Shown here piece after piece: positions 9,635 to 19,063 of a stretch of DNA of 64,000 nt. Source of the DNA: Pseudothermotoga elfii DSM 9442 = NBRC 107921 (lineage in GTDB: Bacteria; Thermotogota; Thermotogae; Thermotogales; DSM-5069); contig NC_022792.1 in the NCBI RefSeq assembly GCF_000504085.1, positions 620,001-684,000 of the forward strand. Direction: 5' to 3'. How positions within the stretch are numbered: position 1 is the stretch's first letter; the number at the start of each line of letters is the position of its first letter. The notes below the pieces were generated by a model that worked only from the letters and a program-made list of their open reading frames with translations, did no database searches and was not told the origin of the DNA. A program made the position numbers and the translations under genes.

Positions 9635-11673
9635 AATCTAACCACACCTTCTACTTGCATTGTAACATCGTCAGGCAATTCCTCGTAAGCAATTACAGGG
9701 ACATTTGGCAGGAAACGTTTAATTGTTTCAGAAAGATAAGGTCTTATGGCACCAGAGCAGACGGCAACGGGCGAAAAACCCTTTTTCATCAACGTTTCAA
9801 GCTGCTTTGACAGATTTTCCATGAGTTCCCTTAATATTTGTGGATTCAGTGATATCCTTTTCTCCCCATTTATATCTTGAAGGGAATCGGCTATCTTTTT
9901 TTCTAAATCATGATCAAAAGCAACGGCGTGGAGTTTCCCATCATCAGATATTAAAGGCTGTACTATCTGCCTTTTCAAGGCTCTCCTAATCTGTTCTGAG
10001 AAATATATGATATCTGTTGTTTTCTCGCCATATTCCAGAAGAGTTTCAAAAATCAAGGGTAAGTTTCTTATTGATACTCCTTCACTTAGGAGTTTTTGAA
10101 GTATTTTTTTCAGTTCAGACTGCTTCATAACGGATGGTATCAGATCACTCACGAGTTGCGGAAATTTTTCTCGTAATCCTTCTATCAACAGGTTAAATTC
10201 CCTTGCTCCGAGAAGATCAGCTGCATTTCTTTTCAAAACCTCAGTCAAGTGGGTTGCAAAAACTGTTGGGGGATCAACAACTGTGTATCCAAGCTTTGTG
10301 GCTTCTTCTTTACGAACAGGTTCGATCCAGTATGCGTTTAAGCCAAAGGCAGGTTCTTTAGCGGGTATACCTGCTATTCTTTCGGAAGCAGTACCAGGAT
10401 TGATAGCCAGCAATCGATTGGGCATTAATTCATATTTGGCTATCTCAGCACCTCTTATTTTTATCAAATATTCATTAGGTTTGAGCAGAACACTATCTCT
10501 AATCCTTATTGGCGAAACAACCAGCCCCAAATCAAAAGCTATTTGCTTTCTTATCATAGTTACTCTTTCCAGTAAATCTCCGCCCTGAGATGGATCGGCA
10601 AGTGGTATCAAACCGTAACCTATCTCTACTTCTACTGTATCTGTTTGAAGTACATCCGCCACTTCCTGAGGTGTGCTCAAAATGGGTCTGGAAGGCGCAG
10701 ATGGTGCAGGACCTGCCGGGGCAGTTACTGGCTTTTCTTTAACTGCCCTGGCTGTATAGATTGCGAGAATAACAAAGGTAAACCCAATTATAGTACTTGT
10801 TATTGGAAGAGGAGTTGCTATTCCGAGCAAAACCAATATTAAACCAGTAACTATCATTACTTTCCTTTCAGAGGAAAGTTCTTTCACAAGATCTTGACCG
10901 AGATTTTCTTTCGAAGCAGCTCGAGAAACAAGTATACCGGTAGCAGTTGAGACCAGCAAAGCAGGAATTTGAGTAACCAGGCCATCTCCAACTGTGAGCA
11001 ATGTATAAACTTTAGCAGCGTCGGCTATTGAGAGTCCGTGCCTTATCACGCCTATCACAATGCCACCGACTATGTTAACAAGAACTATTATTATACTTGC
11101 TATTGCATCACCACGAACGAATTTCGTGGCACCATCCATTGCACCATAAAAATCAGCTTCTCTTCGTATATTTTCACGTCTTTCTCTTGCTTCCTGTTCT
11201 GTTATCAAACCGGCGTTCAGGTCAGCATCTACACTCATCTGTTTTCCGGGCATTGCATCGAGGGTGAAACGTGCGGCCACTTCAGCAATTCTTTCGGCGC
11301 CTCGCGTAATTACTATGAACTGGATAATAACCAGAATTATGAAAATCACCAGTCCCACTATATAATCTCCTTTTACGACAAACTCTCCAAATGTTCTTAT
11401 AACTCTCCCTTGAAATTTGTCTCCCTCAAGGAGAATTAGCCTGGTTGAGGCCACATTAAGCCCTAAACGAAATAAGGTAATGATCAGTAACAATGTTGGA
11501 AAGGATGACATCTCAAGGGCGTGCCTTATGTACATAGTTGAAAGAATTATTACCAAAGAAAAGGCAATGTTCAAAAGCTGGAAGAAATCCAGCATGGAAT
11601 CTGGTATTGGTAGAACCATTAAAAAAACTATTGATACCACAAGAACAGCAACAAAGACATCAAGATTTTTCAT
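9631..11673 (-). CDS. flhA: flagellar type III export gate protein FlhA
   Basis: FlhA is the largest subunit of the flagellar export gate and forms a nonameric ring that receives substrates and uses proton motive force. About 680 residues: an N-terminal membrane half with eight predicted segments and the conserved FHIPEP-type cytoplasmic loop region (ARFTLDAMPGKQMSVDADL, near residue 140), then the cytoplasmic domain from ~330. The start is probably ATG 11673 with GGGAG seven bases upstream; ATG 11679 lies immediately after that site. The gap to flhB is about 39 bases, the largest within this part of the operon. Confidence 0.97.
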   Translation of the reverse strand: MKNLDVFVAVLVVSIVFLMVLPIPDSMLDFFQLLNIAFSLVIILSTMYIRHALEMSSFPTLLLIITLFRLGLNVASTRLILLEGDKFQGRVIRTFGEFVVKGDYIVGLVIFIILVIIQFIVITRGAERIAEVAARFTLDAMPGKQMSVDADLNAGLITEQEARERRENIRREADFYGAMDGATKFVRGDAIASIIIVLVNIVGGIVIGVIRHGLSIADAAKVYTLLTVGDGLVTQIPALLVSTATGILVSRAASKENLGQDLVKELSSERKVMIVTGLILVLLGIATPLPITSTIIGFTFVILAIYTARAVKEKPVTAPAGPAPSAPSRPILSTPQEVADVLQTDTVEVEIGYGLIPLADPSQGGDLLERVTMIRKQIAFDLGLVVSPIRIRDSVLLKPNEYLIKIRGAEIAKYELMPNRLLAINPGTASERIAGIPAKEPAFGLNAYWIEPVRKEEATKLGYTVVDPPTVFATHLTEVLKRNAADLLGAREFNLLIEGLREKFPQLVSDLIPSVMKQSELKKILQKLLSEGVSIRNLPLIFETLLEYGEKTTDIIYFSEQIRRALKRQIVQPLISDDGKLHAVAFDHDLEKKIADSLQDINGEKRISLNPQILRELMENLSKQLETLMKKGFSPVAVCSGAIRPYLSETIKRFLPNVPVIAYEELPDDVTMQVEGVVRL

Positions 11674-11712
11674 TTTCATGCTCCCTTAAATAAAAATTAT
11701 ATCAAACGAATT

Positions 11713-12843
11713 TTACCTGAGCGAATAAACGTACGCTAATATTTCTGCTACTGCGCGGTACATATTTGGCGGAATTTGCTCACCAATATCAGTTGTTTTA
11801 TAAAGTTCGCGGGCAACTTGTGGGTTTCTGACTACCGGTATATTGTTTTCTTTCGCAATCTGTATAATCTTTTGAGCTATCTCATCTGCTCCTTTTGCAA
11901 GAACCACAGGTGCTTCCATTTCTTCAGATTTGTATTCTATTGCTACGGCTATGTGCGATGGGTTAGTTATAACCACGTCAGCTTCTGGAACTTGCTGCAG
12001 CATCCTTCCACGGGCAAGTCTTGCCATGATTTCACGCTGCCTCCTCCTTACTTCCGGACTTCCTTCGATCTCCCTGTACTCCTCTTTGATCTCTTGCTTA
12101 GTCATTCGAATGCTCTTTTCAAACTCCCATCTCTGGTAAAAATAATCCACTATGGCAAGAATAAAGAGTGCTATTGCACACTTTAACATGACTTCATAAG
12201 TAAGGTTAAAAATCAATTTCAAAGAATCTACCGTTTCCATGTCTGAGTAAAATCTGAAAAGTATCCAATTTGATCTGATAACGCTATAAGCTACAAAACC
12301 CACTATAACCATTTTCAGTATGGATTTCAGTAATTCAAAAAGACTTCTCATTGAGAAAAATCTTTTGAAGCCTTCAACGGGGTTTATTCTTTTTAAATCC
12401 ATTTTCAGTGGTTTGAAGGAAAGTAAAAACTTTGTCTGCATAGCACCTGCGAAAATAACAGAGATGATAAGCGATAAAAATAACAAGACCAGTAAGAATA
12501 TGGTATCTTTGAAAGATTGATATATCCGTCCAGATAAATTGTTCAAGAAATCGTTCTCTTCAAGACTGAAAAACAATATGCTTCCATTTTCCAGAAACAT
12601 TATCAATCTTTGAAAGATGAATCTCATTACAAAAACAGCCACAAGAAATGTCACTGCCATGTTCAATTCATTTGATGTAGCAACCTGGCCTTCTTCTCGT
12701 GCCTTTCTTCGTCTTCGGGGGGTTGGCTTTTCTGTTTTTTCCGGATCTGCAAAAAGTTGTATATCTATTTTGAAAAGCTTCTTACAAAAAATTCCAGAAA
12801 ATTTATAGTCCTGGCTGCTATTTGTGAAAAAACATCTGCCCAT
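11713..12843 (-). CDS. flhB: flagellar export switch protein FlhB
   Basis: FlhB sits in the export gate and switches secretion from rod/hook to filament substrates after self-cleavage. It has a basic N-terminus (EKPTPRRRRKAREEGQ), four transmembrane helices, and a cytoplasmic FlhBC domain. The autocleavage motif, usually N-P-T-H, reads NPSH here. The usual start would be close to KIDIQLFADPEK, but no ATG/GTG/TTG occurs there; the only standard in-frame start is ATG 12843, with GGTGGGG 11 bases upstream. This adds about 25 residues and overlaps fliR by 79 bases. An ATA codon overlapping the fliR stop is the alternative. Confidence 0.95.
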   Translation of the reverse strand: MGRCFFTNSSQDYKFSGIFCKKLFKIDIQLFADPEKTEKPTPRRRRKAREEGQVATSNELNMAVTFLVAVFVMRFIFQRLIMFLENGSILFFSLEENDFLNNLSGRIYQSFKDTIFLLVLLFLSLIISVIFAGAMQTKFLLSFKPLKMDLKRINPVEGFKRFFSMRSLFELLKSILKMVIVGFVAYSVIRSNWILFRFYSDMETVDSLKLIFNLTYEVMLKCAIALFILAIVDYFYQRWEFEKSIRMTKQEIKEEYREIEGSPEVRRRQREIMARLARGRMLQQVPEADVVITNPSHIAVAIEYKSEEMEAPVVLAKGADEIAQKIIQIAKENNIPVVRNPQVARELYKTTDIGEQIPPNMYRAVAEILAYVYSLR

Positions 12844-13541
12844 ACTGGTATCATCCCCACCATTAGTATGAAGCCCACCAAAATTTTCAGCGGCATTCCA
12901 ACCATAAACACATTCATTTGCGGAACAAGCCTTGAGATAATTCCAAGTGATATGGAAGTCACGAACATGAAACCAATCATTGGCATACCGATTTTCATGG
13001 CTATAGAAAACATTTCAGAGATTTTTTCTGTCAATACACTGACAAAATTGAAATCGATAAGCGTTTTAGATACAGGAATTGAGTTTAAAGAGTCAACTAC
13101 CGCCTGGTAAATCAACAGATGTCCTTTGAGGGCAACGAAAATATATAACCCGAATACATATAATAATTCCCCATGGATAGGAACTTCTTCGCGCTGTGGA
13201 TCGAAAACAGATGAAAGTGCAAACCCCATTTGTGTCCCAAATACCTCGCCAGCAATACTCAACGCTATAACTGGAAGGAGTGCCAGAAATCCTATTGTTA
13301 ATCCGATTACATAATTGCTAAGCATTGATAACACGATCTGTGCCACGGGAGTATGCAGGGGAATTACTTCGCTGATTGATGGCAATACAGTCCAGCTTAA
13401 GAAAACAACAAGCAAAACTTTAACTTGAAGCGGGACGAACCAATCTGCAAAAAAAGGTGCTATTGTAAACATACCAGCATTGCGTGTTACAATCAAAACC
13501 CACGCAAGAAATTTTGTTTCCACAAATTCTCTAAGTTCCAC
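12765..13541 (-). CDS. fliR: flagellar export gate protein FliR
   Basis: FliR forms with FliP and FliQ the helical export gate core through which flagellar subunits pass. 258 residues, the usual length, with at least six hydrophobic segments and conserved elements such as the loop GTQMGFALSSVFDPQ and the C-terminal helix region. It starts one base after the fliQ stop region and its 3' end overlaps flhB. Order fliP-fliQ-fliR-flhB-flhA is the canonical gate cluster. Confidence 0.96.
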   Translation of the reverse strand: MELREFVETKFLAWVLIVTRNAGMFTIAPFFADWFVPLQVKVLLVVFLSWTVLPSISEVIPLHTPVAQIVLSMLSNYVIGLTIGFLALLPVIALSIAGEVFGTQMGFALSSVFDPQREEVPIHGELLYVFGLYIFVALKGHLLIYQAVVDSLNSIPVSKTLIDFNFVSVLTEKISEMFSIAMKIGMPMIGFMFVTSISLGIISRLVPQMNVFMVGMPLKILVGFILMVGMIPVWADVFSQIAARTINFLEFFVRSFSK

Positions 13542-13542
13542 T

Positions 13543-13809
13543 TCAAATCATTCCTATCAGTTTTTCCCACATTTCTTTGGCATATTCAACTATCTTTTCC
13601 AGCATCCATCCGCCCAGAAACATTACTGTCAGGAGAACCACGATAATTTTCGGGGCAAAAGTAAGGGTTTGCTCGTGGATTTGTGTAACAGCCTGAAAAA
13701 TACTTATTATAAGTCCGACCACAAGGCTTATCAATAAGGCTGGTGTCACGACAACCAATACCGTCTCGATGCCATTTTTGAAAGCATCTATAAAAACTTC
13801 TATCGTCAA
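13543..13809 (-). CDS. fliQ: flagellar export gate protein FliQ
   Basis: 88 residues with two transmembrane helices (about 17-40 and 50-75), matching FliQ length and the conserved stretch VGLIISIFQAVTQIHEQTL. Four FliQ copies pack around the FliP5-FliR core in known structures. Lies six bases downstream of fliP and directly before fliR. Confidence 0.95.
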   Translation of the reverse strand: MTIEVFIDAFKNGIETVLVVVTPALLISLVVGLIISIFQAVTQIHEQTLTFAPKIIVVLLTVMFLGGWMLEKIVEYAKEMWEKLIGMI

Positions 13810-13815
13810 TATTGA

Positions 13816-14571
13816 TCACCTCGCGAAACTTTTTATCAAGCCAGAAACAAGCAAATCCCATCCATTTACAACTATGAATAGTAACACCTTAAAAGGGAGT
13901 GAAATAAGTACAGGCGGTATCATTATCATTCCCATAGCGAGTAATATACTTGAGACTATCATGTCTATTACAATGAAAGGTATGTACAGAAGCACTCCCA
14001 TTTTAAAACCTATTTCGAGTTCACCAAGCACAAAGGCAGGTATCAAAATTGAATTTGGCGCATCTTCAATTTTATCAAATTTTTTTCCCACACTCGATGC
14101 GAGTAAGAAAACGTTATCTTCATTATGATGATCCACGAGTTCTTTCAGCATAAACTGCCGTACTCGGCCCATCATTCGCGAGAATAGCTCTTCATAGCCT
14201 ATTTCTTTTTCCATATATGGGGTCAAAGCATTGTTATATATGTCATTCCATACAGGTTGCATAATGAAAAATGTCAAAAATAGGGCCAGGCCTATAAGCA
14301 CCTGGGATGGAGGTGTTTGCCTTGTTCCAAGGGCATTTCTTAAAAATGAAAATACGACTATAATTCTTGTGAAAGATGTAAAAAGTATCAGTATACTTGG
14401 AGCAAGTGCGAGAATAGTAATGATTAAAAGGATCTCGAGTGTTGTAACCAAATCACGTTCATTTCCAACAGGAGAGATTTCGATGCCAATAGATGGAAAA
14501 GGCAATTCTTCCTGTGGATGAATTAGTACTGGTAGAAGCAGAAGAATAAAAATCAGGATCTTCCGCATCAA
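13816..14571 (-). CDS. fliP: flagellar export gate protein FliP
   Basis: FliP is the pentameric core of the flagellar export gate. The 251-residue protein has an N-terminal signal peptide (MMRKILIFILLLLPVLIHP), which is cleaved in characterised FliP, then four membrane segments and the conserved SFTRIIVVFSFLRNALGTRQ region and LPFKVLLFIVVNGWDLL at the C-terminus. It overlaps the FliO-like gene upstream by four bases. FliP assembly usually needs FliO, consistent with the adjacent gene. Confidence 0.97.
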   Translation of the reverse strand: MMRKILIFILLLLPVLIHPQEELPFPSIGIEISPVGNERDLVTTLEILLIITILALAPSILILFTSFTRIIVVFSFLRNALGTRQTPPSQVLIGLALFLTFFIMQPVWNDIYNNALTPYMEKEIGYEELFSRMMGRVRQFMLKELVDHHNEDNVFLLASSVGKKFDKIEDAPNSILIPAFVLGELEIGFKMGVLLYIPFIVIDMIVSSILLAMGMIMIPPVLISLPFKVLLFIVVNGWDLLVSGLIKSFAR

Positions 14572-14903
14572 CTTCCATCCTTCTTTTCATTTTTTCCAAG
14601 TTTTTTGAAAAAAATGCTGGAAAATTTTTCAGCTTCTTCCAAATGGTCGGCTTCGGACTCCGATAATTCTTTTAAAACAGTTCCACCGCCGGGGGTAATG
14701 AGTAGTACATAGTAGCTATCTATCAAACGAACCAATACTATCGAGCTGTTCCGATCCAGGTAGCAGCGTTCAATCACTCTGATATTTTTAGATGAAGCAA
14801 AAGGATTCCGTCTCCTGACGAAAAAATAAACAACACCCAGAAAAGCTACTAAAAAAGCGAAAGCAAGAAAAACTTGCCAGAATAACTCTCCTATTTCCCC
14901 CAC
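14568..14903 (-). CDS. fliO: FliO/FliZ-family flagellar biosynthesis protein
   Basis: 111 residues with one N-terminal membrane helix (about 7-28) and a small cytoplasmic domain of the FliO type (IRVIERCYLDRNSSIVLVRLIDSYYVLLITPGG). FliO is a short-lived membrane chaperone for the FliP ring. Assignment rests on size, topology, the beta-strand pattern and position directly before fliP; FliO sequences diverge strongly. Five bases separate it from cheY. Confidence 0.85.
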   Translation of the reverse strand: MGEIGELFWQVFLAFAFLVAFLGVVYFFVRRRNPFASSKNIRVIERCYLDRNSSIVLVRLIDSYYVLLITPGGGTVLKELSESEADHLEEAEKFSSIFFKKLGKNEKKDGS

Positions 14904-14908
14904 CTCTA

Positions 14909-15268
14909 TTAATTGATTTTTTGAAGAGCTTCTACCACTCTGCTGTGCTGGAACGGCTTGACAATAAAATCTTTTGCTCCAGCCTGTATGGCCTCTACGA
15001 CCATTGCTTGCTGCCCCATAGCACTACAAACAATTATTTTTGCGTCTGGTGCGAACTCTCGGATTTTCTTTATGGCTTCTATGCCATTCATTTCTGGCAT
15101 AGTTATATCCATAGTCACAATATCGGGTTTGAGTTCTCTGTATTTTTCCACAGCTTCAGCACCGTTTGAGGCTTCCCCAACAACTTCATATCCAGCTTTG
15201 GTTATGATATCCTTCAAAAGCATTCTCATGAACGCAGCATCATCAACTATGAGCACTCGTTTTGCCAT
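14909..15268 (-). CDS. cheY: chemotaxis response regulator CheY
   Basis: A single-domain receiver of 119 residues. It has the acidic pair D9/D10, the phospho-acceptor D54 (TMDITMP), S82 (VCSAMG) and K104 (FIVKPF). Phospho-CheY binds the flagellar switch and is reset by CheC. I chose ATG 15268 because GGGGG lies seven bases upstream and the resulting protein starts MAKRVLIVDD; the longer frame begins two codons earlier. The start overlaps the cheW TAA by one base. Confidence 0.97.
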   Translation of the reverse strand: MAKRVLIVDDAAFMRMLLKDIITKAGYEVVGEASNGAEAVEKYRELKPDIVTMDITMPEMNGIEAIKKIREFAPDAKIIVCSAMGQQAMVVEAIQAGAKDFIVKPFQHSRVVEALQKIN

Positions 15269-15729
15269 TACCATACCCCCTCATTGCTATACTCGGAAGC
15301 AGCCATCAGTTCACCGAGTGTTTTTTCAAGGTTTAAGTAAACTATTAATTCTTCTCCCTTTTTAATAATTCCTTTGCTCTTTTCACCAAATTTCTCAAGT
15401 TTTTGTAATTTTTCAACTTCAGTGACTTTACATGTCAAAACACCTTTTACTTTATTGACAATGAAACCGGCTTCGACATCCTCGCAGTTAACAACAACCA
15501 CCTTCTCCTCCAAATCATCACTTGATTCAATATCCAGCAGCAAATTGAGGCTTACAACGGGCACTATTCTACCACGTAGATTCATGACGCCCAATACTGT
15601 TTTTTTGGATTTTGGGACAGGCGTAATCTCCGGCTTCTCTATGACCATACTTACATAATCAACATCGAAGGCCATTTCCTGTTCACCTATGCTGAATACA
15701 AACACCTCAAATTCATTCTCGTTTGCCAT
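15268..15729 (-). CDS. cheW: chemotaxis coupling protein CheW
   Basis: CheW links chemoreceptors to the kinase CheA in the receptor array. The 153-residue protein is one CheW/SH3-like domain with the typical motifs VFSIGEQEMAFDVDYV near the start, NLRGRIVPVVSL near the middle, and VVNCEDVEAGFIVNKVKGV. Seventeen bases separate it from cheA. Order cheA-cheW-cheY-fliO matches other Thermotogales as I remember it. Confidence 0.96.
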   Translation of the reverse strand: MANENEFEVFVFSIGEQEMAFDVDYVSMVIEKPEITPVPKSKKTVLGVMNLRGRIVPVVSLNLLLDIESSDDLEEKVVVVNCEDVEAGFIVNKVKGVLTCKVTEVEKLQKLEKFGEKSKGIIKKGEELIVYLNLEKTLGELMAASEYSNEGVW

Positions 15730-15746
15730 ATAATCCCTCCTGAAAA

Positions 15747-17723
15747 TCAGACAATATTTGCTACATCTAATATCAGTGCAATACTTCCATCACCGAGAAT
15801 CGCACCACCACTGAAGATTCTAACATCGCTGAAGATTTTCCCCAAGGATTTTATAACTATGTCCTCTTGCCCGATCAATGTATCTACTGCCAAACCGTAT
15901 TTCCTGTTTCCTATTCTAACTATGACTGTGTTGTAAGTTCCATTCTCCTTATCGTGTGGAAGTTCAAGAACATCCCAGAGTTTGGCAATAGGTATTATTT
16001 CTCCTCTTATAACTGTCACCTGACGATCTTGGATTCTTTGTATTTGTTCTTTTGATATATTCAACGTACTGTCGATATTTGCAATTGGTATGGCATATAC
16101 GTATTTATTCACTTTAACAAGTAAAGCTTGAATGATTGCCAGAGTAAGGGGTAATCTCATGGTTATGGTGGTTCCTCTATTTTTAACACTTTCAATACCC
16201 ACGGTGCCATTTAAAGACTCAACGACATTCCTTACAACATCCATGCCAACGCCACGACCAGATAGCTCGTTCGCCTCAGTTCTGGTTGAAAATCCCGGAG
16301 CAAAAAGAAATTCATAAACTTTCTCATCCGGAAGAGTTTCGGCCTGGGATTCGTTTATAAGACCTTTTTCAATCGCTTTTTTTAGAACAGAGGCCCTGTC
16401 TATACCACGACCATCGTCTTTTACTTCAATAACCACATTGTTTCCTTCATGTCTCGCAGACAAGATCACTTTCCCGACGGGAGGCTTACCCTTTGCTAAG
16501 CGCTCTTCTTTGGGCTCTATTCCATGATCTATAGCATTTCTGAGCATGTGAAGAAGTGGTTCACCTATATCTTCAACGAAAGTTCTATCAAGTTCTGTAT
16601 CCTCGCCTTCTATCACAAAATCAATTTCTTTGTCGAGTTGTTTTGCAAGATCTCTGACCATTCTCGGAAATCTGTTGAAAACGAAAGCAATAGGTACCAT
16701 TCTGACCTTCATAACAACATTTTGGAGATCAAGTGTAATCCTATTTAATTGTGAAAGGCTCTCATCGACTTCTTTTATGTCGTATTTTCTCAAAGTATCT
16801 GCTATTCGACTTCTTGATATAACCAGTTCTCCCATAAGATTCATCAAATTATCGAGTTTATCTATGTCAACTCGGACCGTTTGAACAAGTCTCTTTTTTT
16901 CCTTGCTTTGTTCTGTTTTTTCCTCCTGAGTTTTCTCATCAATTTTCCTGACTTCTTCGGTTTCTTCTGCATAGTCTGCCAGTATATCCCGGATGGTTAC
17001 TTTCTCTATCTCAGATATTGACATTAGTATATTACGAAGATTTTCCTTATCTTCCTTAATTATCACAATCAACTCTACATCCAGGTCAAATTTTTCCTGT
17101 TCTATATCTTCTACTGATGGTTCAGAATTGAGTATCTGGCCTCCATGGTCTTCTATCGCCTTAAAAACCATATACATTCTGACGGCTTTGAATTGAGTTC
17201 CTTCAGATAAGGTAATTGCAAGATGATAAGCTCTGTACCCCTCTTTTTCAGCTTCTGAGATGACTTTTTTTATGGAATCAGTTACAGTAATCGCTTTATT
17301 TGTCTTTTCTGCTGTTTTTTCACTTTTTTTCTCTGTTTGGATGTTCGATTCTACCTCGTAACTTTCCATCATGCTTTGAACATCAACATTGGGTACTTTG
17401 TCGGTGCCATTTTTAACAATTTCTGAGATCATTTTGTCGAGGACGTCAACACCAGCAAAAAGCTTATCAAGCAGGTCGGAATCCAGCGTTATTTTTTTGC
17501 TTCTGATTTTATCAAGCAATTGTTCCATTTTATGACAAAGTTTGGACATCGTTTCAAATCCCATTGTTCCGGACATACCTTTTAGAGTATGGAGAGCTCT
17601 AAAAGTTTCGTTTATTGCTTCCGAGTCATGATAGTCTTTTTCAAGCCTTAGCAAAGAGTCATTAAGTGTTTGTATATATTCCTTACTCTCATCAATAAAA
17701 ACACTCAAATATTGTTCATTCAT
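15747..17723 (-). CDS. cheA: chemotaxis histidine kinase CheA
   Basis: CheA autophosphorylates on receptor signal and passes phosphate to CheY. The 658-residue protein has P1 with phospho-histidine H45 (LHTLKGMSG), a P2 region around 145-255, a P3 dimerisation helix pair, the P4 kinase domain with N box [10 protein letters not shown] boxes DDGRGID and GRGVGMDVV, and a P5 CheW-like C-terminus (from ~530). A charged linker near residues 265-280 joins P2 and P3. The ATG has GGGAGG seven bases upstream. It is the first gene of the operon that runs to 3804; a promoter is visible at 17756-17783. Confidence 0.98.
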   Translation of the reverse strand: MNEQYLSVFIDESKEYIQTLNDSLLRLEKDYHDSEAINETFRALHTLKGMSGTMGFETMSKLCHKMEQLLDKIRSKKITLDSDLLDKLFAGVDVLDKMISEIVKNGTDKVPNVDVQSMMESYEVESNIQTEKKSEKTAEKTNKAITVTDSIKKVISEAEKEGYRAYHLAITLSEGTQFKAVRMYMVFKAIEDHGGQILNSEPSVEDIEQEKFDLDVELIVIIKEDKENLRNILMSISEIEKVTIRDILADYAEETEEVRKIDEKTQEEKTEQSKEKKRLVQTVRVDIDKLDNLMNLMGELVISRSRIADTLRKYDIKEVDESLSQLNRITLDLQNVVMKVRMVPIAFVFNRFPRMVRDLAKQLDKEIDFVIEGEDTELDRTFVEDIGEPLLHMLRNAIDHGIEPKEERLAKGKPPVGKVILSARHEGNNVVIEVKDDGRGIDRASVLKKAIEKGLINESQAETLPDEKVYEFLFAPGFSTRTEANELSGRGVGMDVVRNVVESLNGTVGIESVKNRGTTITMRLPLTLAIIQALLVKVNKYVYAIPIANIDSTLNISKEQIQRIQDRQVTVIRGEIIPIAKLWDVLELPHDKENGTYNTVIVRIGNRKYGLAVDTLIGQEDIVIKSLGKIFSDVRIFSGGAILGDGSIALILDVANIV

Positions 17724-17755
17724 TACTATTCCTCCCGTTAGTTCTTGTGAAAATT

Positions 17756-17783
17756 ATTATAACATGTTACTAAGACACTTCAA
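17756..17783 (-). promoter_or_regulatory. housekeeping-type promoter of the cheA-fliA operon
   Basis: On the minus strand, TTGAAG (17778-17783) and a perfect TATAAT (17756-17761) are 16 bases apart. The box pair overlaps the cinA stop codon and lies 33 bases before cheA. No sigma-28 consensus is seen here, so the kinase and export-gate operon seems to be under the primary sigma factor. Confidence 0.65.
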
Positions 17784-18980
17784 AATTAAATATAATCCAT
17801 ATGCCGATACACGTGATCTGAAGACATTTCTCTGTTGTGGGTAAAAAAGTCTTTGTATATCTTTAATCGATTCGCCTGCTATACAAAAATAAACAGTACC
17901 AACAGGTTTTTTCTCACTTCCACCGGTTGGACCAGCAATGCCCGATACAGCAAGAGCTAAATCGCTTTTCATTATTTTGCGAACCCCTTCAGCCATTTCA
18001 GCCACACATTGCTGACTAACAGCACCATATTTTTCAAGTATTTTGTTTGACACGTTTAAAATATTTCTTTTAACAGAGTTGTTGTAAGCAACAATTGCAC
18101 CAAGAAAGACTTCTGAGGCTCCAGGAATATTTACTAACCTTGAGCTGATCATACCGCCTGTGCATGATTCAGCAATAGAGAGAGTTTGATGTTTCTTTTT
18201 TAGAAGTTTTATCACGGCTTCTTCAAGAGTTATATTTCCATAACCGATAAATTTTTCTCCTGTAAGTTCAATAATTTTTTTTGAAAGTTTCGTTAACTCT
18301 TCGGCCTTTGCTTTTGGGGCAGATAATCTGACTCTCACGCCATCAAAATAGGAAGCCTGAGTTGCTATTTTTACCGAGGTATCGTGCACAATACTGGTTA
18401 TGATCTCGTCTAACTCTGCTTCTGGTATAGAAAAAAATAACATCGACAGTGTTGATAAATCTGGTTGAGGCTTGATCTCGTTCAATGCATTATTCAGCAT
18501 TGGCTCCAATTCCTGCGGAGGTCCGGGGAGCAATACCAGGATTTTCCCCTTATGAAACACTAATTGCCCTGGAGCACTTCCAACATGGTTTTCCAGAATT
18601 TTTGCATTTTCAATTACCATAGCCTGTTTTGCTATGTTTGAAGGGACGTATCTATGGTATTTGGAAATTCTCTTTTCGATTGCTTTTTTGAGTTCTTCGT
18701 TCAAAGCAATTTTGAGTTTCAAAGATTCTGCAACTGCTTCGCGTGTCTTATCGTCTTCAGTTGGACCAAGTCCACCGCTCAGGACAATCACATCCGAATC
18801 ATTCAGAGAATAGTTCACGGCATTCTTGATAGATTCGATATCATCATCAACAGATATTGTTCTAATAACTTTTAATCCAGCTTCAGTTAATTTATAACAA
18901 ATGTATTTTTCGTTTGTGTTCAGGATAATTCCTTCGATTATCTCACTTCCAACAGTTATGATTGAAGCTGTTTTCATCAT
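17757..18980 (-). CDS. cinA: CinA-family protein (nicotinamide mononucleotide deamidase / ADP-ribose pyrophosphatase)
   Basis: 407 residues in two domains: an N-terminal COG1058 molybdopterin-binding-like domain (SGGLGPTEDDKTRE near residue 70) with ADP-ribose pyrophosphatase activity in studied homologues, and a C-terminal CinA domain (SIAESCTGGMISSRL near 265; GIAGPTGGSEKKPVGTV near 340) with NMN deamidase activity. It thus recycles NAD by-products. The start is ATG 18980 (or the adjacent ATG 18977). No good ribosome binding site directly precedes it: an inserted RNA element (18981-19317) separates the ATG from a perfect GGGAGG at 19327-19332. Translation may depend on RNA folding or on coupling to a 28-codon frame ending across the ATG. 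Confidence 0.93.
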   Translation of the reverse strand: MMKTASIITVGSEIIEGIILNTNEKYICYKLTEAGLKVIRTISVDDDIESIKNAVNYSLNDSDVIVLSGGLGPTEDDKTREAVAESLKLKIALNEELKKAIEKRISKYHRYVPSNIAKQAMVIENAKILENHVGSAPGQLVFHKGKILVLLPGPPQELEPMLNNALNEIKPQPDLSTLSMLFFSIPEAELDEIITSIVHDTSVKIATQASYFDGVRVRLSAPKAKAEELTKLSKKIIELTGEKFIGYGNITLEEAVIKLLKKKHQTLSIAESCTGGMISSRLVNIPGASEVFLGAIVAYNNSVKRNILNVSNKILEKYGAVSQQCVAEMAEGVRKIMKSDLALAVSGIAGPTGGSEKKPVGTVYFCIAGESIKDIQRLFYPQQRNVFRSRVSAYGLYLILKCLSNML

Positions 18981-19063
18981 AAACCAGCGCGGGAGACTCC
19001 ATCTTCTTTAAGATGGAAAGGAATGCGCTGTTTCCTCCTTTCCAATGAAATTACATAAACCAC
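18977..19063 (-). CDS. possible 28-codon leader frame coupled to cinA
   Basis: Within the RNA element a frame opens at GTG 19063 (V-V-Y-V-I-S...) and ends at a TGA that overlaps the cinA ATG as ATGA. An AAAGGAGG (19032-19039) lies inside it, followed by an in-frame ATT codon nine bases later (CAGCGC-ATT). Ribosomes ending here could restart at cinA. I do not claim that a peptide is made. The AAAGGAGG is more simply the ribosome binding site that would precede iscB in a complete element. Confidence 0.2.
   Translation of the reverse strand: MVYVISLERRKQRIPFHLKEDGVSRAGL

Noticed and set aside
11038-11439. 133-codon frame antisense to flhA
   Set aside because: Composition typical of an antisense shadow; flhA is intact and conserved on the other strand.
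19041-19063. Remnant of the iscB start in the leader frame V-V-Y-V-I-S
   Set aside because: The resemblance to IscB/TnpB N-termini is only six residues and lies before, not after, the AAAGGAGG, so it is more likely chance.
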